From Candidatus Kapaibacterium sp. (GTDB taxonomy: Bacteria; Bacteroidota; Ignavibacteria; Kapaibacteriales; Kapaibacteriaceae), in assembly GCA_018882895.1 (NCBI GenBank), contig VERF01000017.1, forward strand, positions 1-39,684: a stretch of 39,684 nt of DNA, given 5' to 3'. The notes under the pieces were generated by a model. It saw nothing but the letters and a program-made list of their open reading frames with translations. It had not been told where the DNA came from and ran no database searches. Of this stretch, positions 1 to 7,562 are shown piece by piece. The first letter of the stretch is position 1; every line of letters starts with the position of its first letter. A program made the position numbers and the translations under genes.

Positions 1-126
1 ATGACTGATGACTGATGACTGATGACTGATGACTGATGACTGATGACTGATGACTGATGACTGATGACTGATGACTGATGACTGATGACTGATGACTGAT
101 GACTGATGACTGATGACTGATGACTG
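1..126. repeat. Heptanucleotide tandem array, unit ATGACTG, 18 copies
   Basis: Eighteen perfect copies of the 7-base unit ATGACTG run from the window edge, so the array may continue to the left. The unit contains TGA, and because 7 is not a multiple of 3 the array places stop codons in all three plus-strand frames every 21 bases. It ends 4 bases before a hairpin repeat (131-155). It resembles in type the heptanucleotide STRRs known from heterocystous cyanobacteria, but I cannot link the sequences. Confidence 0.97.
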
Positions 127-130
127 GGTC

Positions 131-155
131 GTCATTCCCGCGAAAGCGGGAATCC
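131..155. repeat. REP-like hairpin, GTCATTCCC type
   Basis: An inverted repeat with core ATTCCCGCGAAAGCGGGAAT, preceded by GTC and followed by CC. It is one of several related intergenic hairpins in the window (1546, 1638, 3531, 3561, 3640, 18892, 19198) that keep the GTCAT and ATCC flanks while the stem bases vary. Positions 156-249 hold no gene; GGAGGG at 237-242 is the ribosome binding site of the next gene. Confidence 0.85.
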
Positions 156-249
156 GGGCTCTGTCCGAGATGTGCCGCGCGGAGGTGTTTTCTCTATATT
201 CGGCAGCATAGACCTACACCTTGTCCTACCACTTATGGAGGGTTGAGTT

Positions 250-1479
250 ATGAAACAGTGTTTTCTGCACTTAGGTATCGTGACGTTGCTGATGCTGACG
301 TCACACTCTGCGCAAGCGCAAGCGGATTTCGAGCAAGTATGGGCCGAGGGCGGCTCGGTGAAGATTGCTCATACAAATACAGGTATAACGGGGCTTGACG
401 TTCGCAATAGCCGCGACGGTTTGCAGTGGGGCCTTGCTCCCAATCATGGGTTTCTCTTTGGCTCAGGCGTATGGCTTGGCGGACAGATCAGGGTCGAGGG
501 CCAGCCGAAGAAGCGCACGTTCATTACCTATGATCCGAATTCCGGACAGAGTTGGTCAAACCCTACCTCTGCGATCACAAAAAAAATGTCCGGGAAAACC
601 AGCATTTACACGTCCACGTTCGATGATGCAGATCTCAGCAAGTACACACGAGGTGCGGCAGTTGCCCTCGCCGATTCAATGCCGCTGGGCATGAGCTTCC
701 GTCAGACGCTAACGATCAATCCTTTGGATAATGTTACCGATCTGATCATTGTCCGGACCGTTGCTCGCAATGTTCATCCGTGGAGGACGATCGAGCTGGC
801 CGCCATGGCTAATGTGGTGGACCCGGATATCGTAAGCCAAAGTGAAGGTACAGCAAGGGGCGATGATTTCGCAGTGAGAGTGGGTGATGAACAAATGCAG
901 GTTGTCAAGATTTATTCCGGCAATGATCCTTTGGGATCCTGCATGTACTCGATTCTCGACCCACGAGAGGCAAAGCTTACAACTATGCGCGGGCTGTCGA
1001 TAGCCTTCGATCCAATTGAACATGAAGACCGGTATTACTTCATGACAAGCGGCATCATCAATCCCTCCATCGGGCCGGCGGACGTAAGGTTTGTCTTGAC
1101 CGGCCGTCCCCGCGATCTCGCACCCGGTGATTCGATTGCGCAAACGATCATCTTTCTGCTCTCGCGCACCGGTACGGCCCAGCGCGACGCCGAAGTTGTC
1201 GATCTCTTCAAGCGCTACACAGGTACGACGTCTGTCAATGAAGACCAACCTGCTGCGCCGTTGATGTTCCCCAACCCTACCAACGGAGCTTCATCTGTAG
1301 AACTTGTGGGCGGCACGGATTTCACCTCAGTGGAGTTGATCGATCTGACCGGCAGCGTGCTATCCCGAATGCCGTCAACCCGACAGCTGCCAGTTTCCGA
1401 CCTTGCCCCGGGTGTTTACAGCGTCCGCTTGCACTCGGCCACCGGTTCGGTCACTTCGAAGCTGGTTGTTACTCGGTAG
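250..1479 (+). CDS. Secreted protein with T9SS type A sorting domain
   Basis: A 409-residue exported protein. Residues 1-24 form a signal peptide (basic start, hydrophobic core, AQA site). The last 80 or so residues form a T9SS C-terminal sorting domain: a TSVNED linker, FPNPTNG, a 'LIDLTGSVL' strand, 'LAPGVYSVRL' and a short basic end. This predicts export by Sec, then passage through the type IX system to the cell surface or medium. I do not recognise the central 300 residues; they look beta-rich and hold no catalytic motif I can name. The start is well supported: GGAGGG lies 7 bases before the ATG. The gene stands alone between repeat regions. The sorting domain is secure, the function unknown. 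Confidence 0.88.
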   Translation: MKQCFLHLGIVTLLMLTSHSAQAQADFEQVWAEGGSVKIAHTNTGITGLDVRNSRDGLQWGLAPNHGFLFGSGVWLGGQIRVEGQPKKRTFITYDPNSGQSWSNPTSAITKKMSGKTSIYTSTFDDADLSKYTRGAAVALADSMPLGMSFRQTLTINPLDNVTDLIIVRTVARNVHPWRTIELAAMANVVDPDIVSQSEGTARGDDFAVRVGDEQMQVVKIYSGNDPLGSCMYSILDPREAKLTTMRGLSIAFDPIEHEDRYYFMTSGIINPSIGPADVRFVLTGRPRDLAPGDSIAQTIIFLLSRTGTAQRDAEVVDLFKRYTGTTSVNEDQPAAPLMFPNPTNGASSVELVGGTDFTSVELIDLTGSVLSRMPSTRQLPVSDLAPGVYSVRLHSATGSVTSKLVVTR

Positions 1480-1501
1480 CATTTACGCATTGGATCCCAA
1501 A

Positions 1502-1664
1502 GCCCCGGGCCAAGTCCCGGGGCTAATATTGATCGTCAATGCGCATGGATCCCCGCGTTCGCGGGGATGACGGGTGAACACGTGGATCCTCGCACCCCGG
1601 GCCAAGGCCCGGGGCTATTATTGATCGTCAATGCGCATGGATCCCCGCGTTCGCGGGGATGACG
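1502..1664. repeat. Two copies of a 71-bp two-hairpin module
   Basis: The same composite element occurs at 1502-1572 and 1594-1664, 92 bases apart. Each copy has a first hairpin close to CCCCGGGCCAAGTCCCGGGG, a spacer containing GATCGTCAATGCGCATG, and a second hairpin GATCCCCGCGTTCGCGGGG followed by ATGACG. The second copy differs by a few bases, including T to G in the first hairpin, which restores a pair. No T tract follows, so this reads as an intergenic repeat rather than an intrinsic terminator, though the first hairpin lies only 22 bases past a stop codon. A decayed third copy is at 7402-7472. Confidence 0.85.
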
Positions 1665-1672
1665 AGCTCCCT

Positions 1673-1696
1673 CCGTAACTCCGTAATTCAGTAATT
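1673..1696. repeat. Short 8-base degenerate tandem repeat before the dioxygenase start
   Basis: Three imperfect 8-base units: CCGTAACT, CCGTAATT, CAGTAATT. They end 6 bases before the ATG at 1703, so they occupy the place where a ribosome binding site would be; none is visible. The unit resembles the CCGTAAT heptamer at 19231-19320. Confidence 0.6.
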
Positions 1697-1702
1697 TCTT
1701 CA

Positions 1703-2776
1703 ATGCTTTACTACTCCGACTACCTTGCCCTCGACTCCATACTTGGTGCTCAGCATTTGGAGAGCGCCAAGCACGGGACGCCTGCCCACGAGGAGATGCT
1801 CTTCATCATCACGCATCAGACATTTGAGCTGTGGTTCAAGCAGGTGCTGTTTGAGGTGGACTCGGTGATCACACTGCTGGACCGGCCGTATGTGCCGGAG
1901 TCGGATCTGGCGGTGTGTCTTTCGCGCATTCAGCGGGTGAACCGCATCATGGAGCATCTGGCTCAGCAGTTTACGCTGATCGAGACCATGACGCCGGGTG
2001 AGTTCATGGAGTTTCGTGCCTTTCTGAATCCGGCCAGCGGATTTCAGTCGGTGCAGTGGCGCGTGCTGGAACGCACACTGGGTCTGCCGGAAACAAAACG
2101 CGTCATGCGTCATTACACCGAACCATTCACGCCGGAGCAGCTCAAGCAGCTGGATGATGCCAGCAACAGAACCACACTCTTTGCGGCCGTGCAGCGGTGG
2201 CTGGAGCAGATACCGTTCATGGAGCACGGGAGTTATGCCTTCTGGGACGCCTATAAGACGTCGGTGCGAAATATGCTCGACAACGATCGCGCCGAGCTTC
2301 GCCGGTTGTCGGAGGCTGAACATACTGACCCGACAATGTCACTCGAGCAGATCGATGCTAACGAACGGGGCTTTTTGGCCCTCTTTGATGCCGACCAGTA
2401 TGCCGAGCTGCAGAGTCAGGGAACGCGCCGCATGTCGCAGCGGGCTACTCTGGCTACGTTGTTCATCTCCACGTATCGGGATCGCCCCCTGCTGCAGATC
2501 CCCTATCGTTTTGTTGATGCGATCATCGAGCTCGATAGACTTGTCTCGCTTTGGCGTTACCGCCACACGATGATGGTGAGCCGGATGATCGGGATGCGCG
2601 TTGGTACAGGGGGATCGAGTGGACACGACTATCTCATGCAGACCACTGTGCGTCAGCGGGTCTTTGATGACCTTACATCGCTATCGTCCTACCTCGTGCC
2701 ACCACAGCACACTCCTGAGCTGCCGGCAGAGATCGAAGCGCGACTTCAATTCGTGAACGAAGCACGCAACGGATAG
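1703..2776 (+). CDS. kynA: Tryptophan 2,3-dioxygenase
   Basis: A haem enzyme that opens the indole ring of L-tryptophan with O2 to N-formylkynurenine, the first step of the kynurenine route; cytoplasmic. At 357 residues it has all the family blocks: LFIITHQTFELWFKQ (residues 33-47, with the active-site F34 and H38), MTPGEFMEFR (96-105, carboxylate-binding R105), NPASGFQSVQWR (109-120), and WRYRHTMMVSRMIG with haem ligand H288, followed by GTGGSSG (301-307). The position matching Tyr113 of the Xanthomonas enzyme seems to be Phe101. Start at 1703 gives the normal family N-terminus; no Shine-Dalgarno is visible. No other kynurenine gene is in the window. comF follows 37 bases later on the same strand and may be co-transcribed, without an obvious functional link. 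Confidence 0.95.
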   Translation: MLYYSDYLALDSILGAQHLESAKHGTPAHEEMLFIITHQTFELWFKQVLFEVDSVITLLDRPYVPESDLAVCLSRIQRVNRIMEHLAQQFTLIETMTPGEFMEFRAFLNPASGFQSVQWRVLERTLGLPETKRVMRHYTEPFTPEQLKQLDDASNRTTLFAAVQRWLEQIPFMEHGSYAFWDAYKTSVRNMLDNDRAELRRLSEAEHTDPTMSLEQIDANERGFLALFDADQYAELQSQGTRRMSQRATLATLFISTYRDRPLLQIPYRFVDAIIELDRLVSLWRYRHTMMVSRMIGMRVGTGGSSGHDYLMQTTVRQRVFDDLTSLSSYLVPPQHTPELPAEIEARLQFVNEARNG

Positions 2777-2813
2777 CGTCACGTTTATCGCCCGAACGTG
2801 CTCATGATGCTTC

Positions 2814-3527
2814 ATGAAGCACATCTTTCGACGATTCGTCGACATTCTCGACGACGTCCTCTACCCGCGTCACTGTCTGCTCAGTGGCGATCACATTACT
2901 GATCCGTTCACACTGCTGCCGGGTGTAAGCACCACTGCTCTTGCACGAGAACAAGCCGCCCCCTACGGCCCCGCCCTTGAGGTGCTGGTGCAACGTCACG
3001 TTGATGCCGACGACTTTTTGCTGTTTCGTGTGTCATCGTGTTGGGCCGTGCACCGCAGCTCACGCATCGATGCCGTGATCTATGCCATCAAGTATGGCGG
3101 ACGCGCAGAACTAGCCGAATGCCTCGGAGCTCTCATGGCCGAGCATGTTGACATGCAGGATCTGCCCGATGATGTGATCATCGCCGGCGTACCTATCCAT
3201 CCCGCCCGACGCCGCGAACGTGGATACAATCAGGCGCATCTTCTGGCAAGGGGGCTTGCCACGGCCCGCTCGGCTACTCTCTTGGACGAAGGCATCATCA
3301 TCCGACGTCGATACACACCCACGCAGACCTCACTCGACCAGCACCAGCGTCAGAGCAACGTCGAGGAAGCCTTTGCCGTTGCCCAACCGGAGCTCATCCG
3401 CGGCCGGCACATCGTCCTTGTTGATGACGTCCTCACCACAGGTGCAACGCTAAACTCCTGCGCCACCGCCCTCATCGAAGCCGGCGCTCGGCGAGTAGAT
3501 GCGATGACCGCGTGTGTGGCGGTGTAG
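2814..3527 (+). CDS. comF: ComF family protein (phosphoribosyltransferase fold)
   Basis: A 237-residue member of the ComF/GntX family, linked in naturally competent bacteria to handling of imported single-stranded DNA. Diagnostic parts are VPIHPARRRERGYNQAHLLA (residues 126-145) and the PRPP-binding loop IVLVDDVLTTGAT (200-212). The usual N-terminal four-Cys zinc site is not intact: only Cys21 lies in the expected stretch (LYPRHCLLSG). The gene follows the dioxygenase by 37 bases and ends against a repeat cluster. dprA, another DNA-uptake gene, lies 8.5 kb away, so competence is possible in this organism. Confidence 0.9.
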   Translation: MKHIFRRFVDILDDVLYPRHCLLSGDHITDPFTLLPGVSTTALAREQAAPYGPALEVLVQRHVDADDFLLFRVSSCWAVHRSSRIDAVIYAIKYGGRAELAECLGALMAEHVDMQDLPDDVIIAGVPIHPARRRERGYNQAHLLARGLATARSATLLDEGIIIRRRYTPTQTSLDQHQRQSNVEEAFAVAQPELIRGRHIVLVDDVLTTGATLNSCATALIEAGARRVDAMTACVAV

Positions 3528-3587
3528 GCCGTCATCCCGGCGAAGGCCGGGATCCATGCCGTCATCCCGGCGAAGGCCGGGATCCAT
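3528..3587. repeat. Exact 30-bp tandem duplication of a REP-like hairpin
   Basis: Two identical 30-base units lie back to back at 3528-3557 and 3558-3587. Each holds the hairpin TCCCGGCGAAGGCCGGGA flanked by GTCA and TCCAT. The first unit starts one base after the comF stop codon. The hairpins lie between convergent genes, a usual place for REP-type repeats, and could act as a transcription end or mRNA stabiliser. Confidence 0.9.
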
Positions 3588-3615
3588 GCCGTTACCTATA
3601 CAATGACGCAGATGG

Positions 3616-3666
3616 GCCCCGGCCTGCGCCGGGGCGACGATGGATTCCCGCTTTCGCGGGAATGAC
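3616..3666. repeat. Two further hairpins in the convergent intergenic gap
   Basis: GCCCCGGCCTGCGCCGGGGC at 3616-3635 is an 8-bp stem with a 4-base loop. At 3640-3666 there is an ATTCCCGC...GCGGGAAT hairpin in the opposite orientation to the copy at 131-155. Together with the previous entry the gap holds four hairpins and no gene. Confidence 0.8.
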
Positions 3667-3674
3667 GAGGATAC

Positions 3675-3730
3675 GGGCGAGACTGCGTCTCGCCCCTACG
3701 CGCCCCTGCGCGCCCCTACGCGTCCCTACC
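3675..3730. repeat. Inverted repeat GGGCGAGAC/GTCTCGCCC followed by 10-bp tandem units
   Basis: GGGCGAGACTGCGTCTCGCC (3675-3694, plus a final C) is a 9-bp stem with a TGC loop, and lies 3' of the aminopeptidase gene. It is followed by four near-identical decamers (CGCCCCTACG and variants, 3691-3730) that run into that gene's stop codon at 3726-3728. The same inverted repeat with the same CCTAC tail recurs at 38151-38176. Confidence 0.8.
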
Positions 3731-5135
3731 GGGGTGCCGTCATCAGCCGTTCGACATCGTCGGCGGTTCGGGCAAGGGCAGCCGAGAGATTGACCGGGCC
3801 GGTGGGGGTGATAAGGATGTCGTCTTCGATGCGGACGCCGATGTTCCACCAGCGTTTATCGCATGGGGAGCCGGCCGGGATATAGACGCCGGGTTCGACG
3901 GTGATGATGCTGTTTTCTCGAAGGGGGCCTCCGGTGCCGGGATCGTGAACGTCCAGCCCCAGGTAGTGCGAGGTGCCGTGCATGAAGTACTGACGAGCTT
4001 CTTCTGCCTTGCTGATGATGCCGAGTTCCAGGAGTCGACGTTGAACAACGCGCATGGCGGCGGCATGAGGTGCGCGAAAGGGGCTTCCCATGGTCGAGGC
4101 TGCGATACCTGAGTCCTGAGCTTCGAGCACCACTTCATAGATCGTCCGCTGGTCCTTGGTGAATCGGCCCGTCATCGGAAACGTCCGCGTGATGTCGGCC
4201 GTGTACCCGTGGTACTCGGCGCCGCAGTCGGCCAGCACAAGATCGTTCTTGCCCGTTCCGCGGCGGTTTGTTGTGTAATGGAGGATACATGCGTTGTAGT
4301 TCGAGCCAACGATCGACGGATAGCCAACGTCCTGAGCGCCCTGTCGGCGGAACGCATATTCCATCAACGCTTCGAGTTCGTATTCCTTCATGCCGGGGCG
4401 AGCCCCCTTCATGGTCTCGCGGTGACCCAGCATGCTGATCTCGATGGCCTTGCGCATCAGGCGCATCTCACAGGTGTCCTTGACCTCTCGCATGGCACCG
4501 ATGGCCCTGATGGGCGTCTTCAGGATGCACTGCGGATTGCTCTCCTTGAGCCAACGCTTGATCTCACTCTCGGTGTAGAGATTCTTTCCAACGATGGGAA
4601 CTCCCAGAGCGCGCGTTGGGAGTGTTGAGACGTACAGTGTATCGACGGACTTGACGAGACTGTCAAGAATGCTCCGCATCTGCTTGACGGAAATGGCAGT
4701 GTCGACCCCGAGATGCACCATAGCCTCTGCCGGACCCATTGCCACGCCCTGCCATACCTCCTGCTCCTGGTTGCGGTCCGGCATGAACAAGACCTCCTTG
4801 AAGACCCGTCCACCGATTGTCACCCCGTCTTTGACCAGCAACAGCGTCGAACCCGGCGTGGGGCTACCACACATGTAAAGCATGTCGGAACTCTGACGAT
4901 ATTCATAGTCGACGTCGTTCTGACGATTGCGCACATCCGCAGACAACACAATGCTCGCCGTACGCGGCGCCATCGATGAGAGCAATTGCTCGCGTCTTGC
5001 CTTGTACACCGAGGGGGCTGGCCGGTCGTTGTCAAAGACTTCATACGGAAAGGTCTGGGCTATAGCCGAGGCCGCCATAACGATGGAAAGAGCAATGGCG
5101 CAGAGCCAGTGCGTCAACTGATCTCGATATCTCAT
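3726..5135 (-). CDS. Secreted Xaa-Pro aminopeptidase (M24B)
   Basis: A two-metal aminopeptidase that removes the residue before proline at peptide N-termini. Residues 1-27 are a signal peptide (LCAIALSIVMAASAIAQ), so the enzyme acts in the periplasm or at the surface, unlike cytoplasmic PepP. The N-terminal domain spans about 30-210 and the pita-bread catalytic domain 215-450. The five metal ligands can be placed as D303, D314, H390, E414 and E437, with H397 in the catalytic position (SHYLGLDVHDPG). Length 469 is normal for the secreted Bacteroidota form. It lies 71 bases downstream of a thioredoxin-like gene on the same strand and may share its transcript. No clear Shine-Dalgarno precedes the ATG. 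Confidence 0.94.
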   Translation of the reverse strand: MRYRDQLTHWLCAIALSIVMAASAIAQTFPYEVFDNDRPAPSVYKARREQLLSSMAPRTASIVLSADVRNRQNDVDYEYRQSSDMLYMCGSPTPGSTLLLVKDGVTIGGRVFKEVLFMPDRNQEQEVWQGVAMGPAEAMVHLGVDTAISVKQMRSILDSLVKSVDTLYVSTLPTRALGVPIVGKNLYTESEIKRWLKESNPQCILKTPIRAIGAMREVKDTCEMRLMRKAIEISMLGHRETMKGARPGMKEYELEALMEYAFRRQGAQDVGYPSIVGSNYNACILHYTTNRRGTGKNDLVLADCGAEYHGYTADITRTFPMTGRFTKDQRTIYEVVLEAQDSGIAASTMGSPFRAPHAAAMRVVQRRLLELGIISKAEEARQYFMHGTSHYLGLDVHDPGTGGPLRENSIITVEPGVYIPAGSPCDKRWWNIGVRIEDDILITPTGPVNLSAALARTADDVERLMTAPR

Positions 5136-5206
5136 GACACGAATCTATGAATCCCCGCCACGCGTATCCCGGGCCAAGGACAGCGAGCATTACAGATGAT
5201 CTCTCG

Positions 5207-6733
5207 TCACTCGACAGCGATTGATTGACGATACCAGTGAAGTTCGCGATTTGTTCCTTCCTTCACCACTCTGCAAAGAAATCGGCCGCGATGCATACGA
5301 AGTGGAGTTACTCCAAATGGGAACTCAGTTATGGATCGGACCTTCCCGGTTTTCATATCCAGAACAACTGCGACTCGGGTCCAGTCGCGAGCAGAATGCG
5401 GTGCGACGCCGGTAAGATGTTCAATTGGCACAAAGTGAGTGATCGCCACGAGCCCGGATTCCTGATCCATCATCAAGCCGTCCGCCTCTGAATATCTCGT
5501 ACGAGGGTCTCGAATGAGCTCTGTTGAGTCCAGCATCAACTTTAACCAAGGCATCGGATCAGCATGGTAAACTGACGGCAGTCGGCAGGATATCTCGGAG
5601 CTATCTCCGGTGCGAATCGAATACCTCGTCAGCACACCCGAAAAAGAGTTCATGGTCCAATAAAATTCGCCACTGGTAGAAACCTCTATGTTCGTCAGCG
5701 ACGGGAGCGTCTTCCCCTCGTACCACGTCGGCCTGCGCCCTGCAAACCTGAATGAGCCTCCACTGTACATGGCAAAAGTAGAGGGATCTTGCTTCCACGT
5801 AAATGTTGGCACGCTGTCGTTTCGCAGACCCAGAATAATGATCCCTGATGTTGGATTATATGCGGCGGCTTGATTCAGGCTCGACTCAATCTGGTCGATG
5901 TCACTGACATTCGTTATGCTGTTGTTGGCCCGCCAGTACCAATACACATAATTCGATAGAGTCAGCGGATCAATGTCCAACATCAAGATTGAATCGGCTT
6001 TTTCAGAGAACCATACCATTAGCGGATTTTTTGATCGACGAGCGCCGAGATTCGGGGCTGCCATCCACTGATCAATAAGCCTACCTGTTGAGTCCAACAG
6101 ATACATCTCAAAGGGAAGAAAGCAGTTGTAGAAGAGAATATTGCCTGATTCCCGATGAAATCGGACCCGCATTTCAGCCCATGGATCGGGACCGATGGTG
6201 TCGGGCAGCGCCAATCGCACCACGCCATCGAAGACGGCATGATATTCCGCAGGCCCGTAGAACACATCTGAAGGCCCCCTCATTTCCGGTGAGCCAATCA
6301 TTGCAATAACTTCGCCTAAATCCAGACTTGTTGCACCGGGCACTCCTTTGGCGAGGACCTTGCCGGAACCACCCACAACAATGAGCATCGGGGCGACCCG
6401 CATCCGGTAAAGATCCGCATACACCCCGAGCTCATCATCGACTAACTCAATATTTGGACACTGTTTCTTTAGCTGCAGCCATGATGGAGAGAACCGACCA
6501 GACCGGATGTAAACGACGATTGGAACCGATAACGTGCCACATCGCTCAGCAATTTCGCGTAGTTCCACCATACAGCCGGCACATGCTACCGATGGGCTAA
6601 AGACCAGAACCGCTCCCTTGGCACGCATGGTTTCCTTCAAGGGGATGGTATCGCCCACACGAGTATCATGTGCATACCCTGTCGACAGAGAAAACGTGAA
6701 CAACGTTAAAGTAATGATCCACCATCGGGCCAT
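5207..6733 (-). CDS. Exported thioredoxin-like protein with 6-bladed propeller-type C-terminal half
   Basis: A 508-residue protein in two parts. After a signal peptide (residues 1-21, ending SLSTGYA) comes a thioredoxin-like fold, about 22-150, with a CAGC (CxxC) site at C51-C54 and the phrase 'MRVAPMLIVVGGSGKVL', where thioredoxins have the cis-Pro loop. Residues 160-508 hold regular beta repeats typical of the secreted 6-bladed propeller proteins of Bacteroidota. A role in extracytoplasmic thiol redox or sensing is inferred only. The start has a good ribosome site (AGGAG). The gene follows a small Cys-containing secreted protein by 15 bases, suggesting one operon and perhaps one system. Its DNA looks more AT-rich than its neighbours. 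Confidence 0.78.
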   Translation of the reverse strand: MARWWIITLTLFTFSLSTGYAHDTRVGDTIPLKETMRAKGAVLVFSPSVACAGCMVELREIAERCGTLSVPIVVYIRSGRFSPSWLQLKKQCPNIELVDDELGVYADLYRMRVAPMLIVVGGSGKVLAKGVPGATSLDLGEVIAMIGSPEMRGPSDVFYGPAEYHAVFDGVVRLALPDTIGPDPWAEMRVRFHRESGNILFYNCFLPFEMYLLDSTGRLIDQWMAAPNLGARRSKNPLMVWFSEKADSILMLDIDPLTLSNYVYWYWRANNSITNVSDIDQIESSLNQAAAYNPTSGIIILGLRNDSVPTFTWKQDPSTFAMYSGGSFRFAGRRPTWYEGKTLPSLTNIEVSTSGEFYWTMNSFSGVLTRYSIRTGDSSEISCRLPSVYHADPMPWLKLMLDSTELIRDPRTRYSEADGLMMDQESGLVAITHFVPIEHLTGVAPHSARDWTRVAVVLDMKTGKVRSITEFPFGVTPLRMHRGRFLCRVVKEGTNRELHWYRQSIAVE

Positions 6734-6748
6734 GCTATCTCCTGAGTC

Positions 6749-7243
6749 TTAAGGGCGAACAGCAACGAACATAGTGACTCGACCCTGACGGTCGACTGTG
6801 TGACCTTTGAGATCAAAGGTAAGTCCCTCTAAACGCGAATCCTTCGAACACTCGTCAATCCGGAACAGCAGTTCATTTTCGCCGAATGTTCGACCAACCG
6901 GCGACACTTCCGTCGTATGCGAACCGCCGTCACGAGTCACGAATGTAATGGATGCGATTTCGAGAGTAATGAGATATCCACCAGGAGCATCTTCGACCTT
7001 CGGATCCGATTTTAGTTCCGCGGTAATGCACTTGCAGGTGTTGCCGGGCTTCGGACAGTTGTTGGCCCAGCCATTGTCGTCCCGAGGAGCGTTCGGGACA
7101 TATTCGAGATTGAAATCTGGCGTGTTGGGGCCAATCGGCATTATCATGTGACCTTTACACGCAACATCAGGATGAGGACGGGCGTTTGAAAGCGTCGTAC
7201 TAGCTACGAACGCTACTGCGATGACCGCAATGAGCTTGAACAT
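6749..7243 (-). CDS. Small secreted Cys-containing protein of unknown function
   Basis: A 164-residue protein I do not recognise. Residues 1-21 form a signal peptide (MFKLIAVIAVAFVASTTLSNA). The mature part has Cys at 29, 63, 70 and 72 (CPKPGNTCKC) and one more near 132 (DECSKD), enough for disulfides or a metal site. The second half looks beta-rich. A good ribosome site (AAGGTG) precedes the ATG. It is first in a minus-strand cluster with the CxxC thioredoxin/propeller gene 15 bases downstream, so it may be a redox client or partner of that protein. The arrangement recalls, without clear homology, the small secreted NVEALA-type proteins found beside 6-bladed propeller genes in Bacteroidota. 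Confidence 0.75.
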   Translation of the reverse strand: MFKLIAVIAVAFVASTTLSNARPHPDVACKGHMIMPIGPNTPDFNLEYVPNAPRDDNGWANNCPKPGNTCKCITAELKSDPKVEDAPGGYLITLEIASITFVTRDGGSHTTEVSPVGRTFGENELLFRIDECSKDSRLEGLTFDLKGHTVDRQGRVTMFVAVRP

Positions 7244-7363
7244 AAAAACACCTTACGAATAATGTGTGAAGTGCCGCCGACACTCGTCATGCGGCTTGTC
7301 GATTCAGAGTAACAGTTGCAGCATTTACATGGATGTGGTGCATTCCATTAACACCCTGAACAT

Positions 7364-7384
7364 ACACACACACACACACACACA
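7364..7384. repeat. AC dinucleotide tract
   Basis: About ten AC repeats lie in the 319-base gap between the small secreted protein (minus) and the glmM-like gene (plus). These genes diverge, so promoters for both should lie here; I could not assign one with confidence. The rest of the gap holds a decayed two-hairpin module and a heptamer array. Confidence 0.9.
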
Positions 7385-7401
7385 AGCGATACTTTTCCAC
7401 A

Positions 7402-7472
7402 ACCCCGAGCCAAGGCCCGGGGCTATTGTACTCTGTCATAACGCATAGAATCCCTCGTTCTCAGGATTGACG
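7402..7472. repeat. Decayed third copy of the two-hairpin module
   Basis: The order of parts matches 1502-1572: a first hairpin (CCCCGAGCCAAGGCCCGGGG), a spacer in which CAATGCGCATGG has become CATAACGCATAG, and a second hairpin reduced to AATCCCTCGTTCTCAGGATT plus GACG. The mismatches weaken the second stem, so this copy seems no longer under selection for structure. Confidence 0.7.
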
Positions 7473-7493
7473 AAGTTGCCTGCACCAGTATCT

Positions 7494-7556
7494 AGTAGCT
7501 AGTAGCTAGTAGCTAGTAACTAGTAACTAGTAACTAGTAACTAGTAACTAGTAACT
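7494..7556. repeat. Heptanucleotide array, AGTAGCT x3 then AGTAACT x6
   Basis: Nine 7-base units, the first three AGTAGCT and the last six AGTAACT, so variants are grouped in blocks as expected from slippage or local duplication. The array ends 6 bases before the glmM ATG and fills the expected 5' leader. Both strands contain stop codons in every frame. Confidence 0.95.
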
Positions 7557-7562
7557 TGCACG

